The notes under the pieces are model-generated. The model had not been told where the DNA came from, searched no databases, and worked only from the letters and a program-made list of their open reading frames with translations. This document shows, piece after piece, positions 22,775 through 36,500 of a stretch of DNA of 64,000 nt (its first letter is position 1; the number at the start of each line of letters is the position of its first letter). The stretch is from Selaginella moellendorffii (Eukaryota; Streptophyta; Lycopodiopsida; Selaginellales; Selaginellaceae). The translations under genes and the position numbers were made by a program. The DNA lies in the NCBI RefSeq assembly GCF_000143415.4, contig NW_003314308.1, positions 1,096,654 to 1,160,653 on the forward strand, written 5' to 3'.

Positions 22775-25568
22775 TGTTATTATTTCTTTCTTGCACTTTA
22801 AGGATTTGACATCCACATTCTTGTTGACAAAGGAAATGGTGCTGGTGGCTTCTTTGTGGTACTTCATTATTTTTGGCCATGGGAGTGGATGTCAGCTTTT
22901 GGAGCCAAATGCCTGTCAGAGAAATGAAGTTCTTATATCTCGACTTTCCTTGCCAGGCATGTTTCTGAGTCATATTCCCAAACCTGAGGACAAGAAAGCA
23001 TTGTTCTCAACCATATTTGACACGGATGTGGATAAGTTTTCTTATTTTCCTTTTCATCCTTGTTCTTTTGGAAGTAACTTGCTCTGCTGCAGTAGAACTT
23101 AATTGTAATCACTTATTGCCATTGTTTTGGCCAAATTACCTTCTCACAATTGTGGTAACAGCTTGAAAGCTTTCAAACGACAGCAGGACAACAATTGCGA
23201 CTGACAACATCACTTCTTGATCAAATATGCAAGGCTGTGATTGAATCTGTCCTGTTCCCTTTTACAGGGGACAATAGTGATGTAACACAAACTTCCAACG
23301 CAAAATGGTTGTAGAACTCAGTGGGTGAGGAGTCCCATCTAGCAGGAACTCAAAGTTCTGGGCTCGTTTGTCACGGAAGTGGTTTCTGGATTCAGGATAT
23401 AGCTACTCCTCTGGCTGATATTGTTTGATTATGTACATAACATAGGTTTAGGGAAGTTAGTAAATTCTATTCCTGAGCCTTCGGTCGATAATGGTCTATC
23501 TGGGATGGTAAATTTTCCATTGTAGGTTAGAGAGACTAACTTTGTGTATAAATTTCTCCTGTGATTAAATTCCCTTAATAAGTTAGTTTATATAAAAGTT
23601 ATTCACACTTAAAACATATCTTAAAATTTAGCATATAAATTTTCTAAACACTTCCTAGTATATTATACTTTATTAATTGAAAGGTGATATATCAAATAGA
23701 TATTATATTATTATTCAGATCTTTCAACTACTAGAGTGTCTTGTATTTCAATTCCAGTAGGTGTTAGAATCAAGTGATCTTTTGGCTTTGGGATCTTTAT
23801 ATTCGATGTGTTCTCCATCTCATCTTGTGCTTGAGTTCTTCATTTGTATAAGGTTTATCAAAACACAACATGTTTTCATGGTAGAAATGCCAACTTCATT
23901 TGTAGTTGAGAGTCAAAACACTTGATGATTGTTTATTAAATTGGCACATGATGACAGATGATGGTAATTCTTTTTTACCAAAGGACAATGATAACTCTAG
24001 AAAATGCAAGTGAGAAGCTGCACAAATGACTTTTATCATGAGATTTACTTGTGAACAGTGTCATCATAAAAGCTTTAAGTTAATATCCTTTGTCTTCTAC
24101 CAAGTATGGTTGATCATATTAATTTTTGGTTTTTGCTGAGACTCTATTTGCTGTTGAATAGTAGAATTTTGCCATACTCAAACACTATTTAGAAATAGTA
24201 AGAAGGATTCCATTGGTTGCACTTGCCACAAGAGGGTGAATGTTATAAAAGGGTTGTTATTGTGAATGTATAAAAGTTGTGTATATTAAAATTAGATGTG
24301 GGTAGGGGCCATAGCTATTGAACTCTATGCTAAAATGTTCTAAAGGGGAGAATTCTTATTGCATGATTGCTTTCAGCCCTAGCTAAGGCATGATTCTTTA
24401 ATATGGCTCTTATGAGTAATTCCATTACCATGCTTATCTATACCACTATGCCTAGCTGTACCACCATAACCAAATTTAGTGCTACAATTTGTGCTTAAAA
24501 TCACTATGCCCACTCCTTGTTCACTTAAGTTAAATTACCTAAATCATCTCACATAATTTTAACACATGAATCACAAATTATATATTATGTATGGTTTATT
24601 GTCGCGAATATAATTTTGGATATTTGTCAGCCAATCTAATTTACTAACACTTAGTAAAGAGTGTTTGTAAGGATTGGCCAACAACTATCTTTCAATACCC
24701 AAAGTCACATTTGCAACATTTATGTAATGTTTATATGCAAAAGTAATCCGAAAGGAAAATACATAAAATAATTTATATAAATTTTATATAGTGTTTTCAA
24801 TGCGAATGTGTGTTATTATAAAGCTAGAAATTATACTAGTAGTTTGTGATTTTCATATAAAATGCTTAGTTAATATTCAAAACTTTTTTGAACTCCTTTA
24901 AGTTGTCCATCTTACCATAATTTATACTCCATTACATATTTGTGAGCTTCTATGAATTAAATGATTTGATCACCTACCTCAAATGATAGTTTGTTAAGTG
25001 GTAAAAATCACAAGCGTTCTAAACAACCTTCCCTTTCTTTTATTAGACCTGCACATCATTATTAAAGTTTTGGCATGAAAGATAATAAAAAAAGATATTA
25101 ACAACCAACAATAAAACCACTTGGAAGTACCTTATATTGTTTTACATTATTCATATTTCACTTTATTATTCATCCCTATTATTGGGGTTAAATAGAATTC
25201 AGAAGGCTTTAAGAGATATACCACATGAAATGACTTGAGATTGTTTTTAGTTTTGGAGTCTAAAATGTTTAAGAGGAGGATAATAAAAAGGCAATGCAAA
25301 CCAAGCTTACCAAACAAATAGAACATACTAGTTATACTATAAGTTACAAAATATTTTACTTTATCAATCCTCCATAAATAGTTGATTATACTACATGTGC
25401 CAAAAGAATATTGATATAACCTTCTCAAGAGTTTAAAAGGCATATTGGAGAAATGATGAATTTTGGCTTCTAGTCTAGGAAAATCACAAATTTGGAAGGA
25501 ATTATTATGAGGGAAGTAGGAAGAGGGAAGAAAAAAGTGTTTATAAAAATCTTCTAAATTTAGCTATT
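22775..25568. other. AT-rich gene-free region
   Basis: No coding signature was found on either strand. Beyond about 23.5 kb the sequence is strongly AT-rich. The last part (about 25040-25568) is a unit of the AT-rich repeat that continues at 33559, as shown by shared phrases such as the GAATCACAAATTTGG block followed by purine-rich GGAAG runs and CTAAATTTA. Confidence 0.6.
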
Positions 25569-27305
25569 TGTAAGCGACTAAATGTTCCATTCTACTTTAG
25601 TCACTTAACCACACCTTCAACCACTTGGAGGAGTCTCACTCATAACCTCCATAAGTCCTATTTCAGACTTGGGCTTGCTAGCCCCGAGAATGGCGTCCCC
25701 GCCACTTAACCTTTGCACTTGATTCAAGTGCTCCACGTGTCCGATCCCATGACCAACACCCCAAGGTACCACCGACATATCAGCCCGTTACGCTAAGGCC
25801 ATGCCCCTTTACCTTGGTCACACCGGTGGTCTAACACCACCTGCATTATAATCCTATCTCTCAAGAACTGGGCCATCCGTCCATGAGTGATCATTCCAGA
25901 TCCACTCCTTAGCATCCTTAGAATGCCCACAGACATGGGGAATAACCTTCCTCAATATCCCTTTTCCGGTCTTCACCAAGTCCCTTTCTGCCCATAGCCG
26001 TGTTCGCCAACACTGCCACTGGATCGAGGCCCACAGGCCCGACCACTAAGTCCCACGGTCCTTTAGGACTTCCTCACCACTAGACTATATCCTTGGTCAC
26101 TACACTAGAGGACTACTCCTCTTCCTTTCCACAGTCTGGGCCTTTGGGACCACATTTCGAAACACCGTGGCCCTACACGGGCCTCATGGGTACTCTCCCC
26201 GCCTTCTGCCTTTGGGTGCTCTAGCCATGGGCTTAGAGCGAGGTTCCATTGAGCCACACCAGGTATCCAAGTAGGTAGTGCCACCCACACTTGGACTGGG
26301 AGCATTGACCATTCGATCTCCCAGGAGAACTAGAGCCGGCTCTTGAACACTTCACCAAGTTACCCCGCTTGTCGGTCCGTATTCACTCTAGTCTTGGACT
26401 TCCCAGTGGTCAGTTCATCACCCAACACTAGGTATGGCCTTCCTGGGCCAAACTGGCCTTTCCTGGGCCAAACTAGCCCTTCCTGGCCAAATTAGCTCCA
26501 CTGGGCTCCAACCCCCACACTCTCCCTGCTATACTTTTGGAACCCCCCGCAGCCCCCCCCCCCCCCCATTCAATGGGGGACGATCACTCTGGGCTTTCAC
26601 CCAACTGCCTATATTAGTATTCGGACTCGGACTCGGGCTCGAACTCGGACTCGGACTCGGACTCGGTCCCGGTTTCAGACTCGGACTCGGTCTCGGTCTC
26701 GGCTTCGGCCTCGGTCTCGATCTTGGTCTCGGGTCCATCTCGGACTCCATCTCGGACTCCATCTCGGGTCTATCTCGGACTCCATCTCGGATCCATCTCG
26801 GACTCCATCTTGGACTCCATCTCGGGTCCATCTCGGACTCCATCTCGGACTCCATCTCGGGTCCATCTCGGACTCCATTTCGGGTCCATCCCGGACTCCA
26901 TCTCGGGTCCATCTCGGACTCCATCTCGGGTCCATCTCGGGTCCACCTCGGACTCCACTTCGGACTCCAACTCGGACTCCACTTCGGACTCCAACTCGGA
27001 CTCCACTTCGGACTCCAACTCGGACTCCACCTCGGACTCCATCTCGGGTCCTTCTCGGACTCCAGTTTGGACTCCAACTCGGGTCCATCTCAGGTCCATC
27101 TCGGACACTTCCACGTGTCATGTGTTGATTGTTCGCTTCATGCTCATTCCTTGAGCACTTCGTTAGGAGTTCCACTCCCGCTCTCGACCTTTCAAGTCAG
27201 AGCTTTTAGTCCAAACGTGTTACGCTCGTTTGGCTTTCGCTTCGGCCACTACCACGTGGCACCCTTTTGGCTCCACTTTGGGGCCTAGGGATTTTGTGTC
27301 TCACA
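25569..27305 (-). repeat. LTR A (3' LTR of the 8-kb element)
   Basis: 1737 bp, TG...CA ended. It contains a C run at about 26553-26567 and an internal tandem array of GACTCG- and CCATCTCGG-type units at about 26620-27105. Open frames of up to 284 codons here come from the stop-free array and are not genes. Confidence 0.8.
26620..27105. repeat. Hexamer/dodecamer tandem array in LTR A
   Basis: The first part is made of GGACTC/GGTCTC hexamers, the second of alternating GGACTCCATCTC and GGGTCCATCTC units. Related arrays lie at 32770-33325 and 39712-39990 with different lengths. Because the unit lacks stops, several frames on both strands are open. Confidence 0.9.
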
Positions 27306-30300
27306 ACTCCACCACCCATATACGAAGTTCGATGTCCTCATCGAATGATAAACCCTTTTATAAAGTAACACTTACATGTATTACCGTTTCCATCTTTGGC
27401 CCCTGGCCAATATTCGTCTATGATTTGACACCGAAGGTTCACCATGCCTTGTCCATCCTCTAAGGAGGGTAGTCTCTCCAACTTAGAGACTGATTGGACC
27501 ATATGTAGTGGTTCTCTCCTTTTATTGGTTTAGTTCTTGCTAAACCTCTTAGAGACCCTTCTCTAAGTCAATCCCACTACTCCTTCTCGAGTAGTCTCAA
27601 TTTCCATCTATTGAATGTTTGCACCTTGGAACTTTTACTCTTTGACTTCTGGAAGTCAATTTCATAGATGTCTCCAACACCTTGCATTGCATATATTGTG
27701 CAACTCCACTTCCCCATCTTAGGAAGTTCTTTACTTGAGGGCACCATCATGCTCTCTTCTATTTCGTGCCACTTTGGGCACTAAGTTCCATTTATCATAC
27801 TTTGTGCTAGGGCTGTCCATGGCCCTATCATTTGGCTACCTTACTGCTCCCTCCCTTGGAGCTTCCACTTTCGCCAAATCGGAGCAATTCGGAATCCATC
27901 CTTAGAAACACACTTTCTTTCCCGCAATTTGTTAGCGTCCAACACATTAGTGTTCCTCGCCTAACTTTGCCACTTGGATTCCTTTCAAGGGATTCCATGG
28001 CCCTATTTTGGCCACCCATCTTTTGCTCCTATCCGTTAATTGTTGCACCAAGCAACCCTGAATCTCTACCTCCCTCCTTGAGGTATTCTTTTGATTCCAT
28101 AGCAAAGGCTCTGCTTTGCCAAGACTAGGGTGTTCACCCCTAGTAAGTCTCCTTAGCATCTTCTGCTGTGGGCTCTATCCACGGCCCAACTTTGTGACCC
28201 TCCCATGGGTCTCTTTAGAGACTACTTTCCTTGGACACACTATGCCATCGCAATGACATAGCTCATTTCCCTAAGGTGCTTTTCCCACTTGGTCACCTTG
28301 ACCAAGCCACACCATCATCAATAGTTCAAATCAACACTTTGAACTAGAAACCTTATTAACCCAAACAAGGACCTTGTCCTTATTTAGCCTCAAGATCACC
28401 TAGTGATCTCACCTCGGCACCTTAACAGGTTTGCCAATAGGTACTAGGTCTTCCAGACCTTTAACTTGCTAACTACGACCCTGAGGGCATCCCCCACACT
28501 TGGCAGTGCGCCCAAGCCAGCCCTTCCGGCCAAGGGTCCATAACAACTGAGACTGGGTGTCCCCATCTCATTCACCACGTCTTTGGTGCCACTGGCACCA
28601 AAGTGTTCAAGTTAGATATGCTGAGCCACACTAAGCAATTTAACCGTGCATCACGACTCCGAGGCATCCCTCGCTTGGCGGTGTGCCCAAACCAGTCTCC
28701 ACACTGAGAGTCCATGACCACTGAAAAATGAGTGTCCTTATATTCCAAACCATCACCACGCCCTAGTGATTTGGGACTTGAACCCAAGCACTAGAGGGTC
28801 GGGACTCGAACCCAACCTCTATATATGTATCTATGGACGGCATCACCCAGGATGCCTGGCGTGACTCATCACGCCGGTGCACCAACTTTTACTCAAAGCG
28901 CGCTATAGATCACAGCTTAGGAACCTAGTTCCTCCACACTGCCAAGTCCTCTCATTTGACACGTCTGTGATCATGCATGGACTCCTTCATGTTTGGCCCC
29001 ATGGCCCACCCTTTTTGAAGGTAGCACCTTCAACTAGGGTATTTGTTCCCCCCGACTTGCCAATCTCATCTAGTGAGTCTTCCGGCCACCGTAACATGGT
29101 TCATGCATAAGCGTGAAAGTCCTTAACCATCGACTTTCGTTCAAAAGCCCTCTCTTTGAACACTCGGGAACTACTTCTCTAACCTTGATAGCCTTGCCTC
29201 ATGGCAAGCTTCAAGACCACGCTTCTGCTGTGCCACTCTAGTTTCGCGCGTTCCATAAACTATTTACACTTAGCCTTTCTAGGTACTAAGCTACATAGAA
29301 TTGTCTTTGGGAACCTTGAAGGAACTCTGTCCCTTAGCTTGCTAAGGCCTCCCTTTTCGCAAGTTTTCTAGTTGCCATATAGTCTAATATGGACAATTCC
29401 ATATTTTAGATTCTCCATGGCATCACAATTGCTAGCAACAACACCCTCGAGCCCCCACTTGATTCTCCACTCCCAACTGGCATAACCACCCTTTGTTATG
29501 CCCTTCGATTCCTATGGTTTGGTTCTATCCCCTTACTACTTGCTTTTGGCTTCACACCTTTCCTTTGGTCATTCTCCTCCAGACTAGAAGGATAGCTTTG
29601 CACTTTCTATCATGCCTTAGCAAGTATTTTTAAGGATGAACCTACCCGATAGCCTAGGGAGTGGTTCCTCAATCCAGGTATGCTCACCTTATAATCCCAC
29701 ACACCGGGATTAACGTTGTTGTTTATGGGCCTTTACATGCCCACCACTAGCCTTGCCAAAATTCCATTTTTGGGTTTGTCCAATTCGGGTAGATAGTCTT
29801 CTCCCGTCTCCACAACCTTGGACATTTGGATAGCACCTTCTATCCATCATTCGCTAGGGACTTAGTCCCTTGGGCCTTATCTATTGCCCTTGTGACATCA
29901 AACACCACCCCCTGGTGTTCCAGAGTGTTTGGGTGTCCCAATGATGGTTTCCTTGACAATGAGCATTTCCTTTCACGACATTGACTCACTATATCGCAAC
30001 ATAAGCAATTTATCCCCTGTAAGGTTATATTTAACTTCTTTATGCCATTAAGAAGTCTTGGGTAGCTACCTTCTACTCGTTTAACCAATTATATTTGCAC
30101 CTCTTGCTTAGTTGCCCCATAGTTGTCAAGTCCTATAACTCATTGCTTGGTGCTTCCACACCTCCATCATTATCTGGGTCATCACACTCCAACCACATGC
30201 CTTCTAGCTTAGGCCATGCCTTTCCCGCTTCCGTTGGGGATTCCCTTGGTAAGGGGTTCTTATGAACCCACCATCATAACCTCAAGGTATCACACCTTAG

Positions 30301-31362
30301 CACATTTGGTGTCTTCACACCATCGGCCCCACAAGCTTACCTTTATAACACTACTTATTAGTGCCTAGGTCTTTGCCAAGACCAATATAATTATTCCTCA
30401 TGCTAATTATTCGTTAGCACCGCACCATAGTGTTTGCACCCAACTCTGGGCCAAAGTTGCTTTCTTCTGGGAACATCTTTCCCACAATTTTAGTATGGCA
30501 CATTCTGCCATCAATGAGATACCTACTGTTCTCATACTTGGATCTTATGATCCTCCCCATACCTCATAGGGCACTATACACCTTAGTCCAAATGCTCCAA
30601 CCAATCCTTTAGGACCATTCCCTGACTCCGCTTGAGTCATCTAGCATTTTGGACTTTGCTAATCCAACAACTTGCGAGGTCTCAGTTTTAGAGGTGCCAA
30701 CTCACTGGAATACAACTTCTTGTATTCATGTCCTACTCACAAGGACAATTTTTGCAAGTGTTACTCTGACACTTGATGATTTTCTTGGGGTTAACCTTTG
30801 CCCCTTAGGACTATTTGTCCATGTGATGAGGATAGCAACTCATCTTTAAATACACCCCCAACTCCTTGGGTTGTTCCAGCATTTATTAGAGGTAGCCCCG
30901 GCTACCTTTTCAAAGACTGGTGTCCTCTTCTGTATTTGACCTTCCACGGTCAACAATTTCGGTCTCAAATTTATGAGTACCAGCCTCAACCATATAAGGG
31001 TAATCTTGTGACTCCTTTATTGTTTTAGAGTCTGCATCTTTCCCGTGATCCCAACTGTAGTTGTTTACCACAACTACATTAACCAATTTGCTAAGTCAAA
31101 CACTCATCTGGATCACATCCTCAACTCTCTGAGGAAACCCTTATACTATTCCCAAGATCCCAAAGTCGTTCCATTATTGGCCCTTTTCTATCCACCACCT
31201 CGCCTATAAGTTCACACATGAATTGTAGTGGAGAGCCATGTCTTTCTGACTTGCTACTCCTCAAGGATAGGCCCACTCCTAGGACCTTCCAATGCTAACA
31301 CCAGCGGTGATATACTTGAGCACCAATAAAAGTCAGACTAAGGAACAGCTCCAATACTAAAT
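27306..31362. mobile_element. Internal non-coding domain of the 8-kb element
   Basis: About 4 kb with base composition unlike the AT-rich flanks, holding only frames under about 100 codons on both strands. No reverse transcriptase, integrase, protease or gag motif could be found. Short phrases such as GGGACTCGAACCCAA near 28800 resemble a tRNA T-arm but do not form a tRNA. Confidence 0.65.
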
Positions 31363-31775
31363 TGTAAGCGACTAAATTTTCCATTCTACTTTAGTCACTT
31401 AACCACACCTCCAACCACTTGGAGGAGTCTCACTCACAACCTCCATAAGTCTTATTTCAGACTTGGGCTTGCTAGCCCCGAGAATGGCATCCCCGCCACT
31501 CAACCTTTGCACTTGATCCAAGTGCTCCACGTGTCCGATCCCATGACCGACACCCCAAGGTACCACCGACATATCAGCCCGTTACGCTAAGGCCATGCCC
31601 CTTTACCTTGGTCTCACCGGTGGTCTAACACCACCTACATTATAGTCCCATCTCTCAAGAACTGGGCCATCCGTCCATGAGTGATCATTCCAGATCCACT
31701 CCTTAGCATCCTTAGGATGCCCATAGACATGAGGAATAGCCTTCCCCAATATCCCTTTTCCGGTCTTCACCAAGT
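31363..31775 (-). repeat. Partial LTR duplicate
   Basis: 413 bp matching the first 413 bp (plus-strand sense) of the LTR, from TGTAAGCG to CTTCACCAAGT. It abuts LTR B, so the LTR start appears twice in tandem. In element orientation it is an extra copy of the LTR's downstream end placed between the 5' LTR and the primer site. Confidence 0.8.
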
Positions 31776-33558
31776 TGTAAGCGACTAAATTTTCCATCCT
31801 ACTTTAGTCACTTAACCACACCTCCGACCACTTGGAGGAGTCTCAATCACAACCTCCATAAGTCCAATTCAGGACTTGGGACTTGCTAGCCCCGAGAATG
31901 GCATCCATGCCACTCAATAGTTGCACTTGGTCCAAGTGCTCCACGTGTCCGATCCCACGACCGACACTCAAAAGTACCACCGACATAGCAGCCTGTTACG
32001 CTAAGGCCATGCCCAATCACCTTTGCCACACTGGTAGTCCAATACCACTTGCATCACAGTCTTGGCTCTCCAAGACTAGGCAAACCATCCCTGAGTGGTC
32101 ATCTCAGACCCACTCCTTAGCATCCTTAGGATGCCCACCAACAAGGGGAATAGCCTTCCCCAATATCCCTCTGTCAGTCCCCACTAAGTCCCTTTCTGCC
32201 CTTGGCCGTGTTTGCCAACACTGCCACTGGATCGAGGCCCACAGGCCCGACCCCTAAGTCCCACGGTCCTCTGGGACTTCCTCACCACACGACTGCGTCC
32301 TTGGTCACTGCCCCAGAGGACTGCTCCTCTTCCTTTCCACAGTTTGGGCCTTTGGGACAACATTTCGGAACACCGTGGCCTTATGCGAGCCACCTGGGTA
32401 CTCTCCCCGCCTTTTGCCTTTAGGTGCTCTAGCCATGGGCTTAGAGCGAGGTTCCGTTGAGCCACACTAGGTATCCAAGTAGGTAGTGCCACCCACACTT
32501 GGACTGGGAGCATCGGCCAGTCGATCTCCCGGGGGAACTAGAGCCGGCTCTTGAACACTTCACCAAGCTACCCCGCTTGTCGGTCTGTGTTCACTCTAGT
32601 CTTGGACTTCCCAGTGGGCAGCTCATCACCCAACACTGAGTCCGGCCTTCCTGTGCCAAACTGGCCTTTCCTGGCCAAACTGGCTCCATTGCAGTCCTCC
32701 CCCTACTATACTTTTGGAGCTCACCAAACCCCCCAGGGTCTGGGAGATGAACGCTTTGGGCTTTCACCCTCTCAGACTCGAACTCGGACTCGGACTCAGA
32801 CTCGGACTCGGACTCGGACTCGGCCTCGGTCTTGGTCTCGGTCCCGATCTCGGTCTCGGTCTCGGTCCTGGTCTTGGTCCCGGTCTCGGTCTCAACTTCG
32901 GACTCCATCTCGGGTCCATCTCGGACTCCATCTCGGATTCCATCTCGGGTCCATCTCGGACTCCATCTCGGGTCCATCTCGGGTCCATCTCGGACTCCAT
33001 CTCGGGTCCATCTCGGACTCCATCTCGGACTCCATCTCGGGTCCATCTCGGACTCCATCTCAGACTCCATCTCGGGTCCATCTCGGACTCCATCTCGAAC
33101 TCCATCTCGGGTCCATTTCGGGTCCATCTCGGACTCCATCTCGGGTCCATTTCGGGTCCATCTCAGACTCCATCTCGGGTCCATTTCGGGTCCATCTCGG
33201 ACTCCATCTCGGGTCCGTCTCAGACTCAATCTCGGATCCATCTCGGGTCCACCTCGGACTCCACCTCGGACCCCATCTCGGGTCCTTCTCGGACTCCAGT
33301 TCAGACTCCAACTCGGGTCCATCTTGGACACTTCCACGTGTCATGTGTTGGTCCTTTTGGGTCCCTTTTTGGAGCCTCGCTTATTGCTCGCTTCGTGCTC
33401 ATTCCTCGAGCACTTTGTTAAGAGTTCCACTTCTGCTCTCGACCTTTCAAGTCAGAGCTTTTAGTCCAAGTGTTACGCTCGTTTGGCTTTCGCTTCGGCC
33501 ACTACCACGTGGCACCCTTTCGGCTCCACTTTGGGGCCTAGGGATTTTGTGTCTCACA
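31776..33558 (-). repeat. LTR B (5' LTR of the 8-kb element)
   Basis: 1783 bp, same ends as LTR A. Its tandem array (about 32770-33325) is longer than that of LTR A and differs in unit order. The 353-codon open frame across it is low-complexity and not a gene. Confidence 0.8.
32770..33325. repeat. Hexamer/dodecamer tandem array in LTR B
   Basis: Same unit types as in LTR A, about 555 bp long. It is the longest of the three arrays in the window. Confidence 0.9.
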
Positions 33559-36500
33559 CCATTATTACTACTTTTTAAGTTTCTCCCAAAACAACTTGCT
33601 TTAGGCATCTAGTGAATTTGTAACTTCTTTTCAATTTGAGACTATCTATTATAGCATTTGTTTATATGCTTAGGCCAAAATATTAGTATCTTCTATGCCT
33701 GGTGATTTAGCATGTCCAAATGGGGTCAAGTTAAATTAGAAATAAAAGGCAATAAAGAGTAATTCAACATTTATGTGCTTTGTTATAGTGCACATGAATT
33801 TGGAGCCGAACTCTAAATTTATTGCACTATAAAACGAAGGTTTAGTACATATTCAAAATCTTTTATAAGCACCACCTCTTTGTACCTATCTCTTGTACAT
33901 AAAATGGTGTCAAATGTTGAAAGGCAATACAAACTAAACATACTAGATAAAAAGAACATACTAGTCATTATATAAGTTATAAAATATTTTACTTTTTTGA
34001 TCCTTTATACTTTGTCCAAATGGTTGTTACATGTATCAGAAGCCTTTTGATATCACCCTTTCTTTAGAGAAAAAACGGTATATAAGATAAATAATGAATC
34101 TCAACTTTTAGTTATGATTGGAAGGAGATATTACAAGGGAAGGAGGAGGAAGGAGGAAGAAGGCATTTACTAAATCCTTTAAATTTACCTTTTTCTAAAA
34201 GGTCTTAATTTATGTATTTCGCAAATATGCAACGTCCTTTTGATTTAAGACATTTGTCATAGCATTTATTCATATGCCCAAGTCATTTGCCTATGAAGTG
34301 TCAATGTTCTTATGATTTAGCATCCAAAGGGGGTTAAATTAAGTTAGAAATGAAATGCAATAAAAAGTAATTTAGCATTTACATGCTCTATTGTAATGTA
34401 CATGAATTTGGAAATGAACTCTAAGCTTATTGCATTATAAAATGAGGGTTTAGTATGCATTCAAAATCCCTTATAAACACCACCTCCTTATATTTATTTC
34501 TTACATATGAAATTGTGTCAAATATTATCTAGCATAATTTTAACATACTGATGGCATTTTTGTATTCTACTTTATTGGCCATTTCCATTACTAAGGTCAA
34601 ATAGGATTATAAAGTTTTAAAAGTTATGCCACATGAAATGACTTAAGATTGGTTTCAGTCTTGAAGTCTAAGATGCTTATAAAGTCTAGAAATTAGGAAA
34701 AGGACAATAAAAGACAATGCAAACCAAGTTTATCAGACAAAAAAATAAATACTTTAATCGCATTGTAAGCTACAAAATGTTTTACTTTGTTAATCCTTTA
34801 TACTTTATATAAATGGTTAATGATGCTACATGTGCTAAAAGCCTTTTGATATAACCCTCTCTCTCAAGAAAAAAACACATAAGAGAAGTGATAAATTTCA
34901 ACTTTTAGTTTAGGAGAATCACAAATTTAGGGGAAGATAATTCGAGAGGAGGGAGGAAAAAGGCATTTACCAAAATCTTTTAGATTTAACTACTATTATT
35001 GTTCTTTAACTTTTTTCCAAAAAGATTTAGCTTGAGCATCTAACAAAATCGCAACCTCCTTTCGATTTAAGACCATATGCCACAACATTCATTTGTAAAT
35101 CATTTGTCTATAAAATGTTAACACTTCTCACACCCAATGATTTAGTGCATCTAAAGAGGGTTAAGTTAAGTTAAAAATGAGGCAATAAAAAGTAATTTAG
35201 CATTTATTTGCTTTATTGTAACGCAAATAAATTTGGAGCCAAACTTCAAACTTATTCCACTACAAAATAAGGGTTTAGTATGTATTTAAAATCCCATATA
35301 AATACCACTTCCTTATGTTTATTTTTTACATGTTTGAGATTGGTTCAAAATTAAGTGGTCTAATATGTCTATATAGTCTAGAAATTAGGAAAAGTACAAT
35401 ATGAAGGCAATGCAAATGAAGTTTACTAAATAAAGAAAAATGTATTAGTTGTGCTATAAATTGCAAAATGTTTTGTTTTACTAATTTTTTGCACCTTTTT
35501 TAGATGGTTGATTGTGCTATGTATACTAAAAATTTCTTAATCAAGAGAGAAAAAGTTACATTAAAGAAGTGATGGATCTCGGTTTCTAGTTTAGAAGAAT
35601 CACAAACTTGGAAAGAGCTATAAAAAGGGAGAAGAGGAAGGAGGAGGAAAGCACTTATCAAAATCTTTTAAATTTAACCATTATTATTGTCTTTTAAACT
35701 TCTCTCAAAAAAATTTGGTTTAAGCATTTAACGAACCTAGAACTTTTTTTTAATTTAGGACTATTTATTTTATACCCAAATCTTTCGTCTATGGAGCATA
35801 TATATTTAATGATTTAGCATATCTGAAAAAGGTTATATTAAGTTGGAAATAAAAGGTAATAAAGAGTAATTTAACATTCATTTAAATATAAAACTAAATT
35901 TTAGGCTCGCTACACTATGAAACAAGGGTTTAATATACATTTAAAATCTATTCAACTTTTGCATGCAAAAAAAAAATAATTAATGTTGTATTCATATATC
36001 ACTTTATTGTCCAACCTCATTATTAGGGTTAAATAGGATTTAGAAGGTTCTAAAAGATATGCCATATGAAATGGCTTGAAATTGGGTTTTGGAATTTAAT
36101 ATATTTATAAAGTATAGAAATTAGGAGGAGGATTGTAGCGCATATGATTATGGGATGAGATTTGGATATACTATCATTGTGGATCTTTGGAACCGTGAGG
36201 GATAAATGGGGATAAAATAGCCACTAAGGGCTCTCTCATCAAGTAATTGCCCTTTTTCCAATTGGCTTAAGGGGAGAAAAATAAAGTGCGTTACAGTTGG
36301 TATCGGAGCAAATGGCATGAGTTCGATTCCGGCTACTTAAAAATATAATATACTCTTAAGCAAGGTATATTCCTACTTCTAAATTTGAAATTGTATGTAT
36401 TGGACATTCATACGTATATCCTTCCTCTTGTGTGGAGTATCCACGGACGAAAGTATCCACCGTGGGACAATAGTTAATAAAGACATTGACATGAAGGGGG

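Larger units (their letters stand above)
25569..33558 (-). mobile_element. 8.0-kb non-autonomous LTR retrotransposon (LARD-like)
   Basis: Two long direct terminal repeats (25569-27305 and 31776-33558), each starting TGTAAGCG and ending TCTCACA, flank about 4.5 kb without any long reading frame. Target-site duplication: CTATT on the left, CCATT on the right (one difference). The same AT-rich repeat without insertion reads AAATTTAACCATTATTATTG at 35671, as expected for an empty site. Read on the minus strand, the sequence next to the right-hand LTR unit is TAGTATTGGAGC, a weak match to an initiator-Met tRNA primer site, and a G-rich tract lies beside the left LTR. That makes the right LTR the 5' one. 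No gag or pol is visible, so this is non-autonomous. A solo LTR of the family is at 38644. Confidence 0.75.

Noticed and set aside
26434-27288. Long open frames of 182-353 codons on both strands in the LTR arrays (also 32551-33612 and 39568-40248)
   Set aside because: They come from a stop-free tandem unit, are open on both strands at once, differ in length between copies and encode only low-complexity peptide.
28740-28830. tRNA-like T-arm phrases (GACTCGAACCCAA)
   Set aside because: No acceptor stem, D-arm or anticodon arm can be placed around them; they lie inside the retroelement.
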